A stretch of DNA of 64,000 nt from Spongilla lacustris (GCA_949361645.1 OX442415.1:24037790-24101789), one strand, 5' to 3'; shown: positions 23,370 through 35,038, numbered from the stretch's first letter. Program-made: numbers and translations. The notes: generated from the letters alone by a model not told the origin.

Positions 23370-24784
23370 CACAGTGCCAAATCAAAATTATCCACAGGGT
23401 GTATTCAACCCGGTGTACGCGTGTTTTACTGTTATGGAGGATACGCGGTGTATACTTCGAATGCATAACGAGCGTATCTACTCTGTTACTCTTGCTATAC
23501 ACAATAGCTGTATAACGCACGATGCACATCGTGTATAACGTGAGTTTACATTCTGCATACACTTGTTATACACAACGATTGTATAACGCGTGAGACATTA
23601 AGCGGAAAACGAGTGTACGCATACAGGTGTGAAATATGCGATGATCACTATGAAATCACGTGGATCGATCACGCGGTGGCAGCTGGCAACTTCCATTCAT
23701 TTACAGCGGTCATCAAAGAAGCTAAGATGTCAGTATCGATTCGCTGGACTAGCTGCTAGTGCAATGGACTCATCGAAGTATTTGTACTTGTGTGGGCCGG
23801 TATAATGATTGGTAAGTAAGATAAGATATTGTTTATTGACCGTTGTATTTCGTGCTTTGTAGCGTGGAAAACTGCGGTATAGAGCTTACACCCGATATAT
23901 AGAAGATAGTGCACCGGTAAGACAAAGGTTTGGATCCTTTATTGTTACAGCTAGGCTGTTTCACGCATGTGCATGCGCGATTTAATACATCAATGTGTAT
24001 TTGCAGGATGAAATCGTAAGTCATTGCTGCAAAAGGTTTAAACAGCAAACAGTAAGTCGCTTACAGAGTGAAGTTAAACAAACTGCCCCATGCAGCAGCA
24101 TTCACAATCCGCTCTCAGCAAATTAAAGAGGACGGACAAAACAGCAAATCAACATGGTATGGCAAGATTTATTTGTATAGGCATGCAGCTACGTTAACAT
24201 CTTTTCTTTCATCTAGCATCTCTGACCGGGGAGCATATATGAACAACATAAGAGGCGGCGAAGGCAAAAATGCAGGAAGCAAGCAGCCAAGCGGGCACAA
24301 AGAGGAGTACAGAAAGAAAAAAAGAAGATACATTTGGCAACGTTCATGCAGCCACTTTGACTGAGCTGGAAAAGACTGAGAACTTCTATCTTTTATACCT
24401 GATTTCATCTGTACTGTATTCGTTTCGATATCACACAAGATAACTTGCAATATTAATAATGGTTATGGGACAATATGCGGTGATAAACGGAAGGCATGCC
24501 TGTGCTCAAGCATTACGGAGTTATACTGGTTGATTATAGCCTGCACTGTACCAAAAAAAGGCTTGTTATCCACCCGTTATATGCGCGTTTACTCATGGTA
24601 TCCTCGCGTCATACGCGGTTGTATACATAGTGCTATCCACCAACATTACACCCGATCGGATGTCAGTCTCCTTCCACACGTTATCCACCGGTGTAAGCAG
24701 CATGTTTAGATTCACGTAAAACGCGTGTATACAAGCAGTATACACGCATTATACATAGCTGGAAAACAACGTTTTGGCACTGTG
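23370..24784. mobile_element. 1.41-kb inverted-repeat element, copy 2 of the pair
   Basis: Nearly identical to copy 1, with a few substitutions and 2-4 base indels. It is separated from copy 1 by only two bases (TG), giving the junction CACTGTGTGCACAGTG. It has the same TTTGGCACTGTG right end. Both copies lie inside the hAT-like element. Confidence 0.7.
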
Positions 24785-27000
24785 GTGGGCGACTGGAGGG
24801 CTGTAGAGGGATTCTTATAATGCACTCAGAATGCTAAGCATGCACAGCTGAACGATCAATTTAGTGACGTCGCACTTCTGCACAAATCATGTGACTGATT
24901 GTATAATCACGTGCGTATAAGGGGTGTGTCCTGACCTTTCAGGCCGGGGCCGGGTCTGGCCTGAAGTAGGCACTGCGGAATCCTTGATTTTAGACCGTAA
25001 AATCCTAGACGTCAGAAGAAAATTTTTCTGTTTGCAATTTTAAAAATCTTTATTGACACCATTTGGTAAAAACGATCTGGTAGCTTCATTGTGCTTCATT
25101 GTGGCTTACTATGCATTCAGAACGACTGCCGAATGCGTGAGCAATAGACCAGACTAGTTTTTAAGTTTTAAAACACGCACCGTATTTATTATGTGTTGTT
25201 CAAATCGAATATAGTTTTCTGGCCACGATTTTCGACTCCAAAACGCTGCGTCCCCTCCACGGTAAGTACTCTCCCCTCTAGATAATTTATCATTCTATCT
25301 TTCTAGGAAGTTTCATAAAGATTTGACGAAGCGCAGGGTACCTTCTACGATGCGCCAGTTACTGAACATCTTTGGACCGTAACATCAAATGGTATTATAC
25401 ACCAGGATCTACAGAAACATCATTTTTTATAACTTAGATCATAACTTTTGGGTTTGGATCACTAAAAATGTCGGAATTCCTATCTGACACTACATTAATT
25501 TCCAGGGTCAAAACATTAAGGTATCTTCAGGTTAAGGTTTTTGGCTTACAACTCAACAAATAGTTCGACTTAAGAGCTCCTTTTTGTTTTGCCAGATAGC
25601 TCATTATAGTAGCTTTATATATGGAATGTTTGAACTCTTAACTCCAATTCGTTGTGAAGTTAGGATTGTTTTTATAAGGTTTTAGATATGGGTGCTGCTT
25701 AGCATCAGTACGGCCGAATTAATTCGACTTAAGAGATGAAAATCATGTCATACTATTCAGAGGTCCCTAAAGTAACCATATAATTTTTAATAATTTATTG
25801 GACATTTGCTAACCATACTAAACATTGCTATAAAGGCAGAAAAGCTTAAAATTTAAGAAATTGTATTTAATGTTAGGATTCTTCAGTAAATGTATTTGAT
25901 TACGTGACGTCACTGAGGGTTTGCGTACTACAGATTGCCAGTTATCCGCGTCAAACGCAACGGGTTCTTTTCAGAAATCAGAACCAATGCAGCTTGGCAT
26001 CCCAGATGGACCATTCTGGAGTCCGAACAAGAGCCACGAACCTAATCCGAAAGCGCGTGATATGACGGGTCTATTAGCGGAAGATCTCAGAGAGGAGGCA
26101 AAAGCATGGTGCTTGTAGAACTCGTTAAACAAAATTTCAGCTGACGCTTATGACAGATTGCAGCAATATAATAATATAAACATGCATGTATATGTATATA
26201 ATCGACAATGTTGATGTCAACCGAACACAGAATAGCCATAGCTGCACTGGTACTGCAACGAGTACAATAGTCAGCCGGGTGAGGGCCTTTATACATTGTA
26301 TACCACCATTAAAATACGTTCTACTATGGTTTTCAAGTGTAGCTGTGAATGATTATAGTTACATGCTTATATCCTCAGAAGATGACTATACATCTTGCAA
26401 AATATATATACTATGACAATTCCACAGGAGCAGCAAACCTTCATTTCCAGAGTATTTGCTAATTTAATTTCTCTGCAAGGTGCATGTAAATTTCACCAAC
26501 GTACTAAACGATCGGCAGATAACTCATAAAGCATGCATGCAAGTTACCAAAGCTAAAAGTATATTGAATGATGGATGAATCTGAAGAATAACGAATTGAT
26601 GGTCATTGGCATGCTCTTGGACTATTTAATTGGTGATTTAGTGTTTGTGGCCAATGAAACAATGGTAAATGATGTTGTGCTCAAGTGTATGCATGCTAGC
26701 CAGTTATTTGAAAAAAATATATATATATGTGATGAATTTTAGTTAAAAACCTTCTAAAAGTCTTAACAAAGTCAGAACCACTTATATGCAATGTTTGGAA
26801 TTAATATCTTATGGAATGGCAAGGTTATGCTTTATTGTTCCTCAACCGTCACAGTTTTTATAGCGATTACGCATTGACCGCTGTACTAAAAAAGTTCTCA
26901 CTTTGGCGCTACATATCTCCGGTACTAAATATGCTACGGTGACGCATAAAGTACTGTTAAACGCAGCTTTTTTTGCTCTTCCTAACGATAATAATATTAT
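24785..27000. other. Right part of the hAT-like element, mostly non-coding
   Basis: AT-rich, with CTTAAGAG-type short repeats near 25560 and 25725. No transposase was recognised. Confidence 0.45.
25921..26118 (+). pseudogene. Unidentified 65-codon frame inside the hAT-like element
   Basis: A short frame with KSEPMQLGIPDGPFWSPNKS. The EPMQLG motif recalls retroelement gag proteins near their linker, but this is weak. It lies between the 1.4-kb pair and the right end of the hAT-like element. Confidence 0.2.
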
Positions 27001-27412
27001 AATCTTTTGAGCATTTTTAAAAAAATTCCGCAGTGCCTACCTGAAGGTCAGGCCAGAAGGTCCGGCCTGAAAGGTCGGCATGGCTGGCCTTCGGCAACCC
27101 TGGCGTCAAGCGTTCAGACGATATATAGCGATTCATACGAGAAGCATTTTTATAACATTATATATATATATATATACGCGAAGGGCCATTTTCTCGTGAA
27201 CTGTCCCAAATATAGGAATACTGTGTTTATCGTATCCTTTGTTCCCTTCCTTTTTACACCATTCAAATCATATATACCACTGACTTTCTCAGAGAGAATG
27301 TTTTTATATCTTGTTAAATTTAGTGTTAATTCTTTCGCATGTACACTGTCCGTACTGCCTCATAAATTTATTCAGGTACTATTAGTACACATGTATAAGA
27401 TATGAATACCCG

Positions 27413-27575
27413 ATTATGAATTTATTTTTAGAATACGCCCCTTGCATCGATTTGTCCAGCGCGCATGCGCTAGTCCATCACAATACAAGACTAACATATG
27501 AACGCCAATTATGAATTTATTTTTAGAATACGCCCCTTGCACCATTTATCTAGTGCGCATGCGCCAGTTCATCAT
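27413..27575 (+). promoter_or_regulatory. Duplicated promoter-like region with two NRF1-like palindromes upstream of the PLAC8 gene
   Basis: A segment of about 70 bases containing GAATTTATTTTTAGAATACG is present twice in direct orientation (about 27417-27480 and 27511-27575). Each copy ends with GCGCATGCGC (27461-27470 and 27555-27564), the core of the NRF1 binding palindrome. The second copy lies 48 bases before the start codon, so this is a likely core promoter; that is inference. Confidence 0.5.
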
Positions 27576-27611
27576 TTCATAGGTGCAACTTCAGCTGTAT
27601 ACGTCGGCAAG

Positions 27612-27935
27612 ATGAGTACATGGAAGAATGGAATATGCGGCTGCTTCGGTGACTTCTCTACGTGCATCATCACTTACTTCTGTCCCTGTTATACGTTCGG
27701 GAAGAACGCCGAGGCCGTGGGAGACAGCTGCATCCTGTGCGCCCTCACGATGTTCTGCTTTCCCATTGACCTTTTCACACGTACCTCGGTTCGCGGCAAG
27801 ATAAGGCAGAAGCAAGGAATTGAAGGAGGCTGTTTCGGGGACTTCCTGTGCCACTTGTTCTGCGGTTTGTGCGCTCTGTGTCAGGAGGCCCAGGAAATAA
27901 GAGGCACTGGTCCGAATGCTATGGCGCGCGAATAG
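27612..27935 (+). CDS. PLAC8-family cysteine-rich protein, 107 aa
   Basis: Seen: an intact 107-residue ORF in one exon. It has the two signature blocks of the PLAC8 (cornifelin/plant cadmium resistance) domain: an N-terminal CGCFGDFSTC followed by FCPCYTFGKNAEA, and a C-terminal GCFGDFLCHLFCGLCALCQE. About a sixth of residues are cysteine or phenylalanine, and the middle (CILCALTMFCFPIDLF) is hydrophobic. Known: family members are small membrane-associated proteins linked to cell size, metal tolerance and differentiation; the exact role here cannot be told. An in-frame upstream Met at 27498 exists, but homology begins at MSTWKNGICGCF, so 27612 is preferred. ATTAAA at 27993 could direct polyadenylation. 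GC content is clearly above the surrounding DNA. Confidence 0.9.
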   Translation: MSTWKNGICGCFGDFSTCIITYFCPCYTFGKNAEAVGDSCILCALTMFCFPIDLFTRTSVRGKIRQKQGIEGGCFGDFLCHLFCGLCALCQEAQEIRGTGPNAMARE

Positions 27936-28106
27936 TTATGAAGAGATCCAAAAGCGAAGTATTTATTGTATCGTAGAGACAATAGTCTTTGAATTAAAAG
28001 TGTATATACATGCATACTGCTGTATTGCTTAGTTGCCTTGTGTACTGTCATATTCCATGCATACATGAATATAAAACTGAACTTGGGGGCGGCAATCGTG
28101 CTTATA

Positions 28107-28624
28107 GTTGGGCGTGGCCCGTTGTCGACTACAAGCGTATATACCATGATTTGCTCTGGAGTGCTATGTAATATCTCGGTGGTCAATCTTTAATTCATGA
28201 TTGCTATTGAAGCTTCTTTACTTTGAGATCTTGTCAAAAGCCAAAGCCAGCTAGTGGTTGCATGCAAGAATTGCAAATTAAATACATGCACATCTGCCTT
28301 CAACAACATCTAGTTGATCTGGCTTCATAAGAAGGTAACCCATACAACTCTTTAGCTTTATATTTGAGCTGCCTGACATCTTGAGTAACAAATTCGCTAA
28401 GACTTGTCCGCTCCATGAAGTGGGAAAGAAGCAGCTGCTGCCAGCTGCTGCTGAGAAAGCCTATCCGGCACTATATCTCCCATATGCATCATGCAGCCGC
28501 TAAGTGGGTGGTCCCCTCTATAACGCGATTGAACTGCAATACCCTCCTTGCAGCTAAATAAACCTTGATATAGGATTGCAAGCAACCTTCCGACTAAACG
28601 CGCGAAGATCGGGCCACGCCCAAC
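28107..28624. mobile_element. 518-bp TA-flanked element with GTTGGGCGTGGCCCG ends
   Basis: The 15-base terminal repeat GTTGGGCGTGGCCCG is inverted at the right end and TA flanks both sides (28105-28106, 28625-28626). The ends belong to the same family as the hairpin at 20307. The interior has no recognisable gene. Confidence 0.65.
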
Positions 28625-28626
28625 TA

Positions 28627-29329
28627 TCGACTGCAAAATAATAATCGTGTAAAGATATACGGTTTACTAATGCCTATCAAACATAGCACGATTCTATATT
28701 ATTTTATTTAGGCCATTCCAATATGAATGGTTGTTTCCCATTGCTGAAGGCATGCGGGCCGGCGGTTTCAAACCAGCAGTTGTAGTATTTAGCGCCAAAA
28801 GGGGGCGTGGTATTAATAATTGGGTGTGGCCTTGCAGCAAACGGAGCGTGTGCCTAAGTCCTCGATAAACACACAACAAAACACATTCGATTGCAATTTG
28901 CACTAAGTCACCATACTATCATAGATTGTTTAGACAATCTTCTATGATCGATCAATGAACCGACATGATCACGCGATCAAATCAGTAATGAACAATGCAA
29001 TTACAAAAGCATGCGGTATAAAAAAATTGAGGCGGGCGGAAATGGGAAACAACCTTTCATGTTGCATGGAGATTTGTGTATGTTAAGAGCGGAGAGCACA
29101 TCATCGCGTGGCTGATACAGGGCGTTATACTTCTGAAAAGACGGTGACATCAATAATCAATTTACTAGTACAATTAAGTTATGCACCTATCAACAGTGGC
29201 GTAGGAGCTGCCTGCACTTTTCTATGAACAACAACGACAAAAATTAATACGGACATAAAATTAATATGGGCATAATCATTAATATGATACCTTTTCATCG
29301 CATGAGCAATGACTTCATTAATTATTTGT
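28627..29329. other. Non-coding
   Basis: CAGTGGCGTAGG at 29194 resembles a hAT terminus, with its complement CCTACGCCACTG at about 38510. The distance and lack of matching duplications prevent joining them. Confidence 0.4.
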
Positions 29330-29603
29330 TGTCCGCCATCTTGGTGCACAAGTTACTATAGGACGGTATGGGCGAAACAATGCTTTTGGTTATTAGTATT
29401 ATTACTGTACGTTCACAGTAAGTGATTATGAGTTTGGTTTTATTTTTTTTACGGTGGGTTTCATTTTTTTTTACAGTGGGTACTGACGTCATTCCATGGT
29501 AAGACCGTAAGAGTATTACGAGACCCCAAACAGGCATAAACAATAAAAAACTGTAAATTGCCCATACCGTTCTATAGTAACTTGAGCACCAAGATGGCGG
29601 ACA
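29330..29603. mobile_element. 274-bp element with 44-bp inverted ends containing CCGCCATCTTGG
   Basis: Left end TGTCCGCCATCTTGGTGCAC (29330-29373) matches the inverted right end (29560-29603) with two mismatches in 44. The ends contain AAGATGGCGG, the core of the YY1 recognition motif. No target duplication was identified. Confidence 0.7.
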
Positions 29604-29920
29604 GCATTGAATATGACCTCAAATAAATTTCATTAAATTATGTGATTTTTTTTTGACGTCAAATGAAAGGGTGGCCAATTCGTGCTGGCTAGTTAATTGC
29701 ATGCAACTGGACTTCAAATCGATCGCGAGATGCTAGCTCAAGCTAACAAGCGAAGCTTCGGTATTAAGCTACTTGTACAAGGTAGTTTACAACGGTTACA
29801 ATCATAGCTGACATCGAGATCGATCGAAAGTAGCGATGCTGTTTATATTACATGCGCAGAGGTAAGGTCTCAAAACAAACTTAACAGTCTGGCTGCGTAG
29901 TTTTGGGAGGTTTTCTATAG

Positions 29921-30476
29921 ACGCAAAAAGCGTTGGCTTTCCGAACCCCTCCATTTACCGACCTGAATGAGAAGGGCAGCTTTGTTCTTGACATGGCCAC
30001 AAGCACTACTGCTCTCAGGAAGGTAATAATGTATTCATTCAAATGTGTGCATCTGCCAGATGTGAGCTGTTCTTGGCTGATGGTATTACATGGACATGGA
30101 GAAGAGGAAATGGAACATCATCTCACCAGGATGAGGTGTGGACCACTCTGGAAAGGTGGGTTTATGTGTATGTTTGTGTGTGCTATGTCCCACAGATATG
30201 TTCCCAAGGGGTGCACTGTTTATCTGTTTGATGTTGTGCTAGCTATCCCCTCCTTTGCTCCTACCTTCTCTCCTCTCCTCCCCTTCCCCTCCTCTCATCT
30301 TCTCTCCATCCTCCCTCCCCTTTCTAACTCCTCTCCTCCTCTTCTCCCTTCCCCTCCTTCACTTCCTTCTCCAACTATTTGCCCCAACGCAGTTGGATAC
30401 AATGGATACAGTTTGGCCTATTCTGTGCTGTACTCAGTGGTGGTCCTTTTGCCCCATGAAAATGGCAAGCAATCTG
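29921..30476 (+). pseudogene. Remnant of an Ldh2-type malate/lactate dehydrogenase gene
   Basis: Three exon-like blocks have splice-like borders: 29921-30022, 30060-30155 and 30393-30476. The first encodes KGSFVLDMATSTTAL; Ldh2-type NAD(P)-dependent dehydrogenases have the same FVLDMATS motif. The third shows GYNGYSLA in one frame and VLSGGPFAP in another, which together resemble the family's GYKGYGLAL and SGAPF segments and imply a frameshift. The second block, in a shifted frame, has LADGITWTWRRGNGTS, like the IPDGW.D..GNPT region. Block two has a stop in the expected phase and block three ends in a stop, so the locus looks dead. Family assignment is from motif memory only. Confidence 0.35.
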
Positions 30477-31129
30477 GTAAGCATCTTTGGTGTGAAAGGT
30501 CAATCAGTTGCTTTAATCCGCACACCATACATATATATACTCACATGATGTCATCAGGGACAGACATTTATGGCAATTAATCATGATGCCTGGCTTTGAA
30601 GAATGTAAGAGAAGAGGGCTTTGAATCCTGTGAGGATAGTTGTGATGGAGGTTCTTCACTACACCAAATTTATATGTTTCAGTTAGATTGGAAACGTACG
30701 GAAATACGGTGTTGATTGTCTTGGGAAATTTCCTTTGTATTTCCTTATCACGGAAAGATACCAAAACATGCAGTAAATTCAGTTGACTGGTTACTTCAAT
30801 TCACTACTGCAATTCACTGTCACACATGACTATTACATGTGAAGCGTTTCGTGTTCGCGCCAACCAAATCTATCATTACAAATTTACAACTGACCTTGTT
30901 TCTTATATATATTCGATTTGTATGCGAAAAGACAGTCATAAATACATGTAATGGAGTCGCGCAACGTTACTCCTCGAATTGCTACAATGCATGTAGCCAG
31001 AAAGCTGGATTACATGTTACACTTAATTTACAATTCATAGACATCGCTATCACGTGCACGTGAGTAATAGTACCGCCTAAGGATGCGAACTGGATTTGAA
31101 CTACTGATCAGTAGTTGCTGAGTCTGTGA

Positions 31130-31176
31130 CCTTCGCGACCAAACACGAAGGTCGGGCCACGCGGCCCACGCCCAAC
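31130..31176. mobile_element. Hairpin element, third family member (imperfect)
   Basis: GACCTTCGCG pairs with CGAAGGTC across a short loop, and the right side reads GGTCGGGCCACG then, after a 7-base insertion, CGCCCAAC. Confidence 0.5.
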
Positions 31177-31550
31177 ATGATTTAAACAGCAGGAGGACAC
31201 GCCACAAGGATTAGCCGATACAACTAGAGGTATGATAATAAATGGTAGAGCTACTAGAGGTTACGCTACTAATACTGTGTGGTCCTGTTGATCGATTGGT
31301 TTGGGTAGAGGTTGCACAAACTGAAAAGTTAAGTTACATTCATTCTATGTACTTATGTGTTATTATATGTACATGTGTAACTGCTAGTGCATCACGCGAT
31401 GCATGTATACATACATGTACATGTACATATGGGGTAGCTGCTGCTGTGTGGGTGTTTGGGGTGAGGTTAGGTGTGTGTGGGGAAGAGAGGTTACTGTGTG
31501 AGAAAGAGTTTTCTCTGAGGGTGTGTGGGGATGAGATTACTGTGCAGGGG

Positions 31551-31770
31551 CGTATCCAGGATTTCAGAGGGGGAGGGGTTCCAACTTTGTACATTAATCG
31601 ATATATGAGCTGGGAGGCGAGGGGGGGGGGTTTCAGTCTATACGAAAACTAGGGGGGGGGGGGAGGGGTTGCAAGGGTGGCGGCATTTCATATGCCATGG
31701 GAGGGGCGGCAGTGGCCGCCCCTGCCCCCAAAGCCGGGGCTGACCAGCAAGGGGGTGAGGGTTGTGTCTC
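31551..31770. repeat. G-rich element end, CAGGGGCGTATCCAGGATTT
   Basis: Starts with CAGGGGCGTATCCAGGATTT and continues with several G runs. It resembles the end of the 13.3-kb element and of the GGATCCGCTCCTGA edge inside the 3-kb element. The other end was not found. Confidence 0.4.
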
Positions 31771-31864
31771 ACCAAATACGTGCACTTAGATATTAAAATT
31801 AATTTTGGAAGGGGGGGAAGTTTCCGGGCAACGCTGAAACTTCTATGAATACATGCCTGCTGTG

Positions 31865-32505
31865 TTGTGTGGGGGGATGAGGATACTGTGTGTGGGGGGG
31901 AAAGAGTTTACTGTGTGTGGGGGGAAAGAGGTTACTGTATGTGGGGGGGGAAAGGTTACTGTGTGTGGGGGGGCAAAGAGTTTACTGTGTGTGGGGGGAA
32001 AGAGTTTACTGTGTGTGGGGGGAAAGAGGTTACTGTGTGTGGGGGGAAAGAGGTTACTGTGTGTGGGGGGGAAAGAGGTTACTGTGTGTGGGGGGAAAGA
32101 GGTTACTGTGTGTAGGGGGAAAGAGGTTACTGTGTGTGGGGGGGAAAGAGGTTACTGTGTGTGGGGGGGAAAGAGGTAACTGTGTGTGGGGGGAAAGAGG
32201 TTACTGTGTGTGGGGGGAAAGAGGTTACTGTGTGTGGGGGGAAAGAGGTTACTGTGTGTGGGGGGAAAGAGGTTACTGTGTGTGGGGGGAAAGAGGTTAC
32301 TGTGTGTGGGGGGAAAGAGGTTACTGTGTGTGGGGGGAAAGAGGTTACTGTGTGTGGGGGGAAAATTTACTGTGTGTGGGGAAAGAGGTTACTGTTTGTG
32401 GGGGGGAATGAGGTTACTGTGTGTGGGGGGAAAGAGGTTACTGTGTGTGGGGGGGAAAGAGTTTACTGTGTGGGGTAAGAGGTTACTGTGGGTGGGGTGA
32501 GTACG
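31865..32505. repeat. 24-bp G-rich minisatellite GAGGTTACTGTGTGTGGGGG
   Basis: About 26 units of 24-25 bases with a run of 5-8 G in each. Open frames in all three frames come from the repeat. The G runs could form G-quadruplexes. Confidence 0.95.
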
Positions 32506-32510
32506 GTGTG

Positions 32511-33288
32511 GGTGTGTCCTATGATCTGCGGCAACCCTATAGAAAGGAACCACATATGGATGGCCATGCACCCCCAATAGGGTGGCCTCATTAGATGATG
32601 ACTGCACATCGAAGATGGCATAATACACACATGTGTACTTCAGATCAGGCGGTGGGGTTCTGTATGTGAGTGTGTTCTTACTGATAAATACATGTACATT
32701 AACGTTTAAAACTCCATTCTACATGTAGTTGCCATGAAGATGCCACCTCTCCAAAAATTTTGGATGGGATATCCTCTCCATGGCTGGCTGGGCATATTCA
32801 AAGGTAGCACATGTGAGTTCTGGCTACGACAAGGGGGCATGGGCATGGTGGAGTGGAAAAGGTTATGGGTGGGCACAACTAACCCAGACAGGGTGTATGA
32901 AGAATGCTGTTAGCTGCAATTCCTTGTCAGGGCTTGATCTGCGGCATAGCCCCTTTTCAGGTCAGAACTTTTGGTATCTATTGTGATCCTCTTTGTGGAA
33001 CGTGTGAGGGGGGAGGTAGGGATATATGGATTGAACTCAGAAACTGACTCACACATGTATGGACACTAATTTATTTGGAGGTGTTTTTATGTTATTTCAG
33101 TCGTAGGGCGTATCAGAATGTTTTATGCAGACTGTGGGGATACTGAGCAGCTTGAAGAATGGCTCTTGAAGAGATGAAGGGACCTCTAGTGGCAGACTTG
33201 ACAACGAATTAGAATTATATGTACACTATTTATTGCCCATTGGTGTATTTCTGTTCCAAACTGAGATTTGATAAATCCTATGTCAATT

Positions 33289-33341
<53 letters not shown>

Positions 33342-34440
33342 ATCATATTCATGCTTTTGGTAACCTTGAGGTCAGACCTTACTGACAATGCAAGCAGCAC
33401 AATGAATAATGACACAGGAACGCGAATATGTAGGCAGAATCGCTGGGAAAACTGCAGGAAGCTGAAAAAGTGACCTTTTATGCACACCACTCTAATCGCT
33501 CGTTGTAAACGTAACACAACTAATACGTGCGCCGTAGACAGGAACCAAAAACTGAAGTTGCGTGTTTGGGACACGAAATCCATCTAAGACTGCCCCACAT
33601 CATACTATTTGCCAAACCTTATACACTGCCACCCGATACCAGACACATCGAGCTTTTCGATGCATACTAGGTTGCTAGGCTGGTTGCTAAGAGGATGTAA
33701 ACTAATACCGTAATATTCTATTTATAAACTAGGTTTCCAGCCGCAAACAGCCGTGCATTGCAGAAACTGCATCCTGAGGTAAAAAAAATCGTATCATCTT
33801 AATTTTAATGTCATTTTGTTTCCCTCAGAATATTGAACTGAAGCATTTTGCTCTTCTAGCGGACTGCTTCCTATATTGAACGTTGTAGTTACATGTATGA
33901 AGTGCTATTGCTGATTTTTTTATCACAATTATACAAAACGATCAATAAATTTTTTTAATAGTATGCAGGCTTTGGGCGCGTAGGTTTAACCCTTCCTTAC
34001 GGTTTATGAAAACACTATATTTCCATACATATATATCATATTTCCTTTGCAGAAAACGTACGTAATTCCGGCTGTTCAGTGAAAGGAAATATCGTAAATC
34101 CGATAATTTCTAATTCCAGGAAATGTATCTAATTAAGGTATTTACTTGTGGTTTACTTGAACGTATACATAACTGAAATGTGGTCATTTCGTGTGTACTA
34201 TGACATGTGCGGCTGGGAGTGTTGTGTGCAATCACATGCCAGAACTTTCAGAGCAGTTAGCTGTTTAAGAAATCGTTTGATTATGATGTGATTTAATGAT
34301 GCCAGTGATAGCGAGTGAGCAGATCAAACTTGTCTACTTAGTCTATATGAATGGGTAGTATTCCAAGGTTGCCCTTCCTTCTTTGTTTGCTCTCATGCAT
34401 GCAATGTATAAATAAGAACCCGTCGGGGAAAAAAAGGCAG
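32511..34440. other. Non-coding apart from the (CA)n tract
   Basis: Includes a minus-orientation copy of the GTTTGCGGCTGGAAACTAGG repeat at about 33715-33770. Confidence 0.45.
33290..33339. repeat. (CA)n microsatellite
   Basis: Fifty bases of uninterrupted CA repeats. Confidence 0.97.
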
Positions 34441-34452
34441 CGAGGAGTGAAA

Positions 34453-34786
34453 CAAGATAGATAAATTTAATAAAATTGATGATGTAGGATCGATTTGTAG
34501 ACAGCAATTGAGTAAAAAGTAAGGAAACAATGTATGAATTCATTAATTTATAAATATTATACATACCTACATTAACGACTAATTATAGACATACACAAAT
34601 ACATTATTTAGCAAATCTAACTGCCTGAAATTCTGTGCAGCTAAATGCAGGTATATATGTAATATTTATAAATTAATGAATGCATAATATCCGTAATTAC
34701 TTGTTTCCTTACTTCAGTTTTACTCAATTGCTGTCTACAAAAGTACAAATCCTACATGTACATCACCAATTTTATTTTTATTAAAT
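34453..34786. repeat. Inverted repeat, ~115-135-bp arms
   Basis: 34453-34567 and 34650-34786 are inverted copies (AATTAATTTATAAATATTAT... against its complement, both with ACTCAATTGCTGTCTACA), separated by about 85 bases. Probably a small fold-back element. Confidence 0.6.
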
Positions 34787-34886
34787 TCTTATATCTTATC
34801 ATATAACTATTGCGAGCACGTCTCCCTAATGAATCATAAACGCTGATGTTCTAAAGCATAGATACTATAGTTATGCAGTGCGCCAG

Positions 34887-35038
34887 TGTCATAGCGGATT
34901 TTGTCCCCCCCAATTATTGTCCCCCCGGACAGAATCCGCTAGCGGATTCTGTCCGGGGGGACACATTCTGCTAGCGGATTTTGTCCCACCTCCGCAGAAT
35001 ATGTCCCCCTCCCCCTCCCCCCCCCCCCCCCCCCCCCC
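34887..35038. repeat. Palindrome-rich CGGATTNTGTCC repeat ending in poly-C
   Basis: Several copies of GCGGATTNTGTCC in both orientations. 34919-34962 is a perfect 44-base palindrome centred on GCTAGC. The block ends with a 22-base poly-C tract. Confidence 0.7.

Larger units (their letters stand above)
21480..27102. mobile_element. hAT-like transposon, 5.6 kb, with perfect 8-bp target duplication
   Basis: The left end CAGGGTTGCCGAAAGTCAGG and the right end CTTCGGCAACCCTG are inverted repeats, flanked on both sides by GCGTCAAG (21472-21479 and 27103-27110). An 8-bp duplication and CAGGG termini define hAT elements. Subterminal regions hold short AGGTCAGGCC/GGCCTGAAAGG repeats. No hAT transposase was recognised, so it is probably non-autonomous. 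A related uninterrupted sequence at 41446-41915 gives the empty-site structure. An inverted copy of the right subterminal region sits internally at about 24920-24985. Confidence 0.85.

Noticed and set aside
21955..23410. V(D)J-type recombination signal (heptamer CACAGTG)
   Set aside because: No nonamer at 12 or 23 bases from either heptamer and no RAG-like gene, so only the terminal heptamer is shared.
31853..32500. Plus-strand Gly-Lys-Cys-Val repeat proteins up to 173 codons
   Set aside because: Product of the 24-bp G-rich minisatellite; three frames are open at once.
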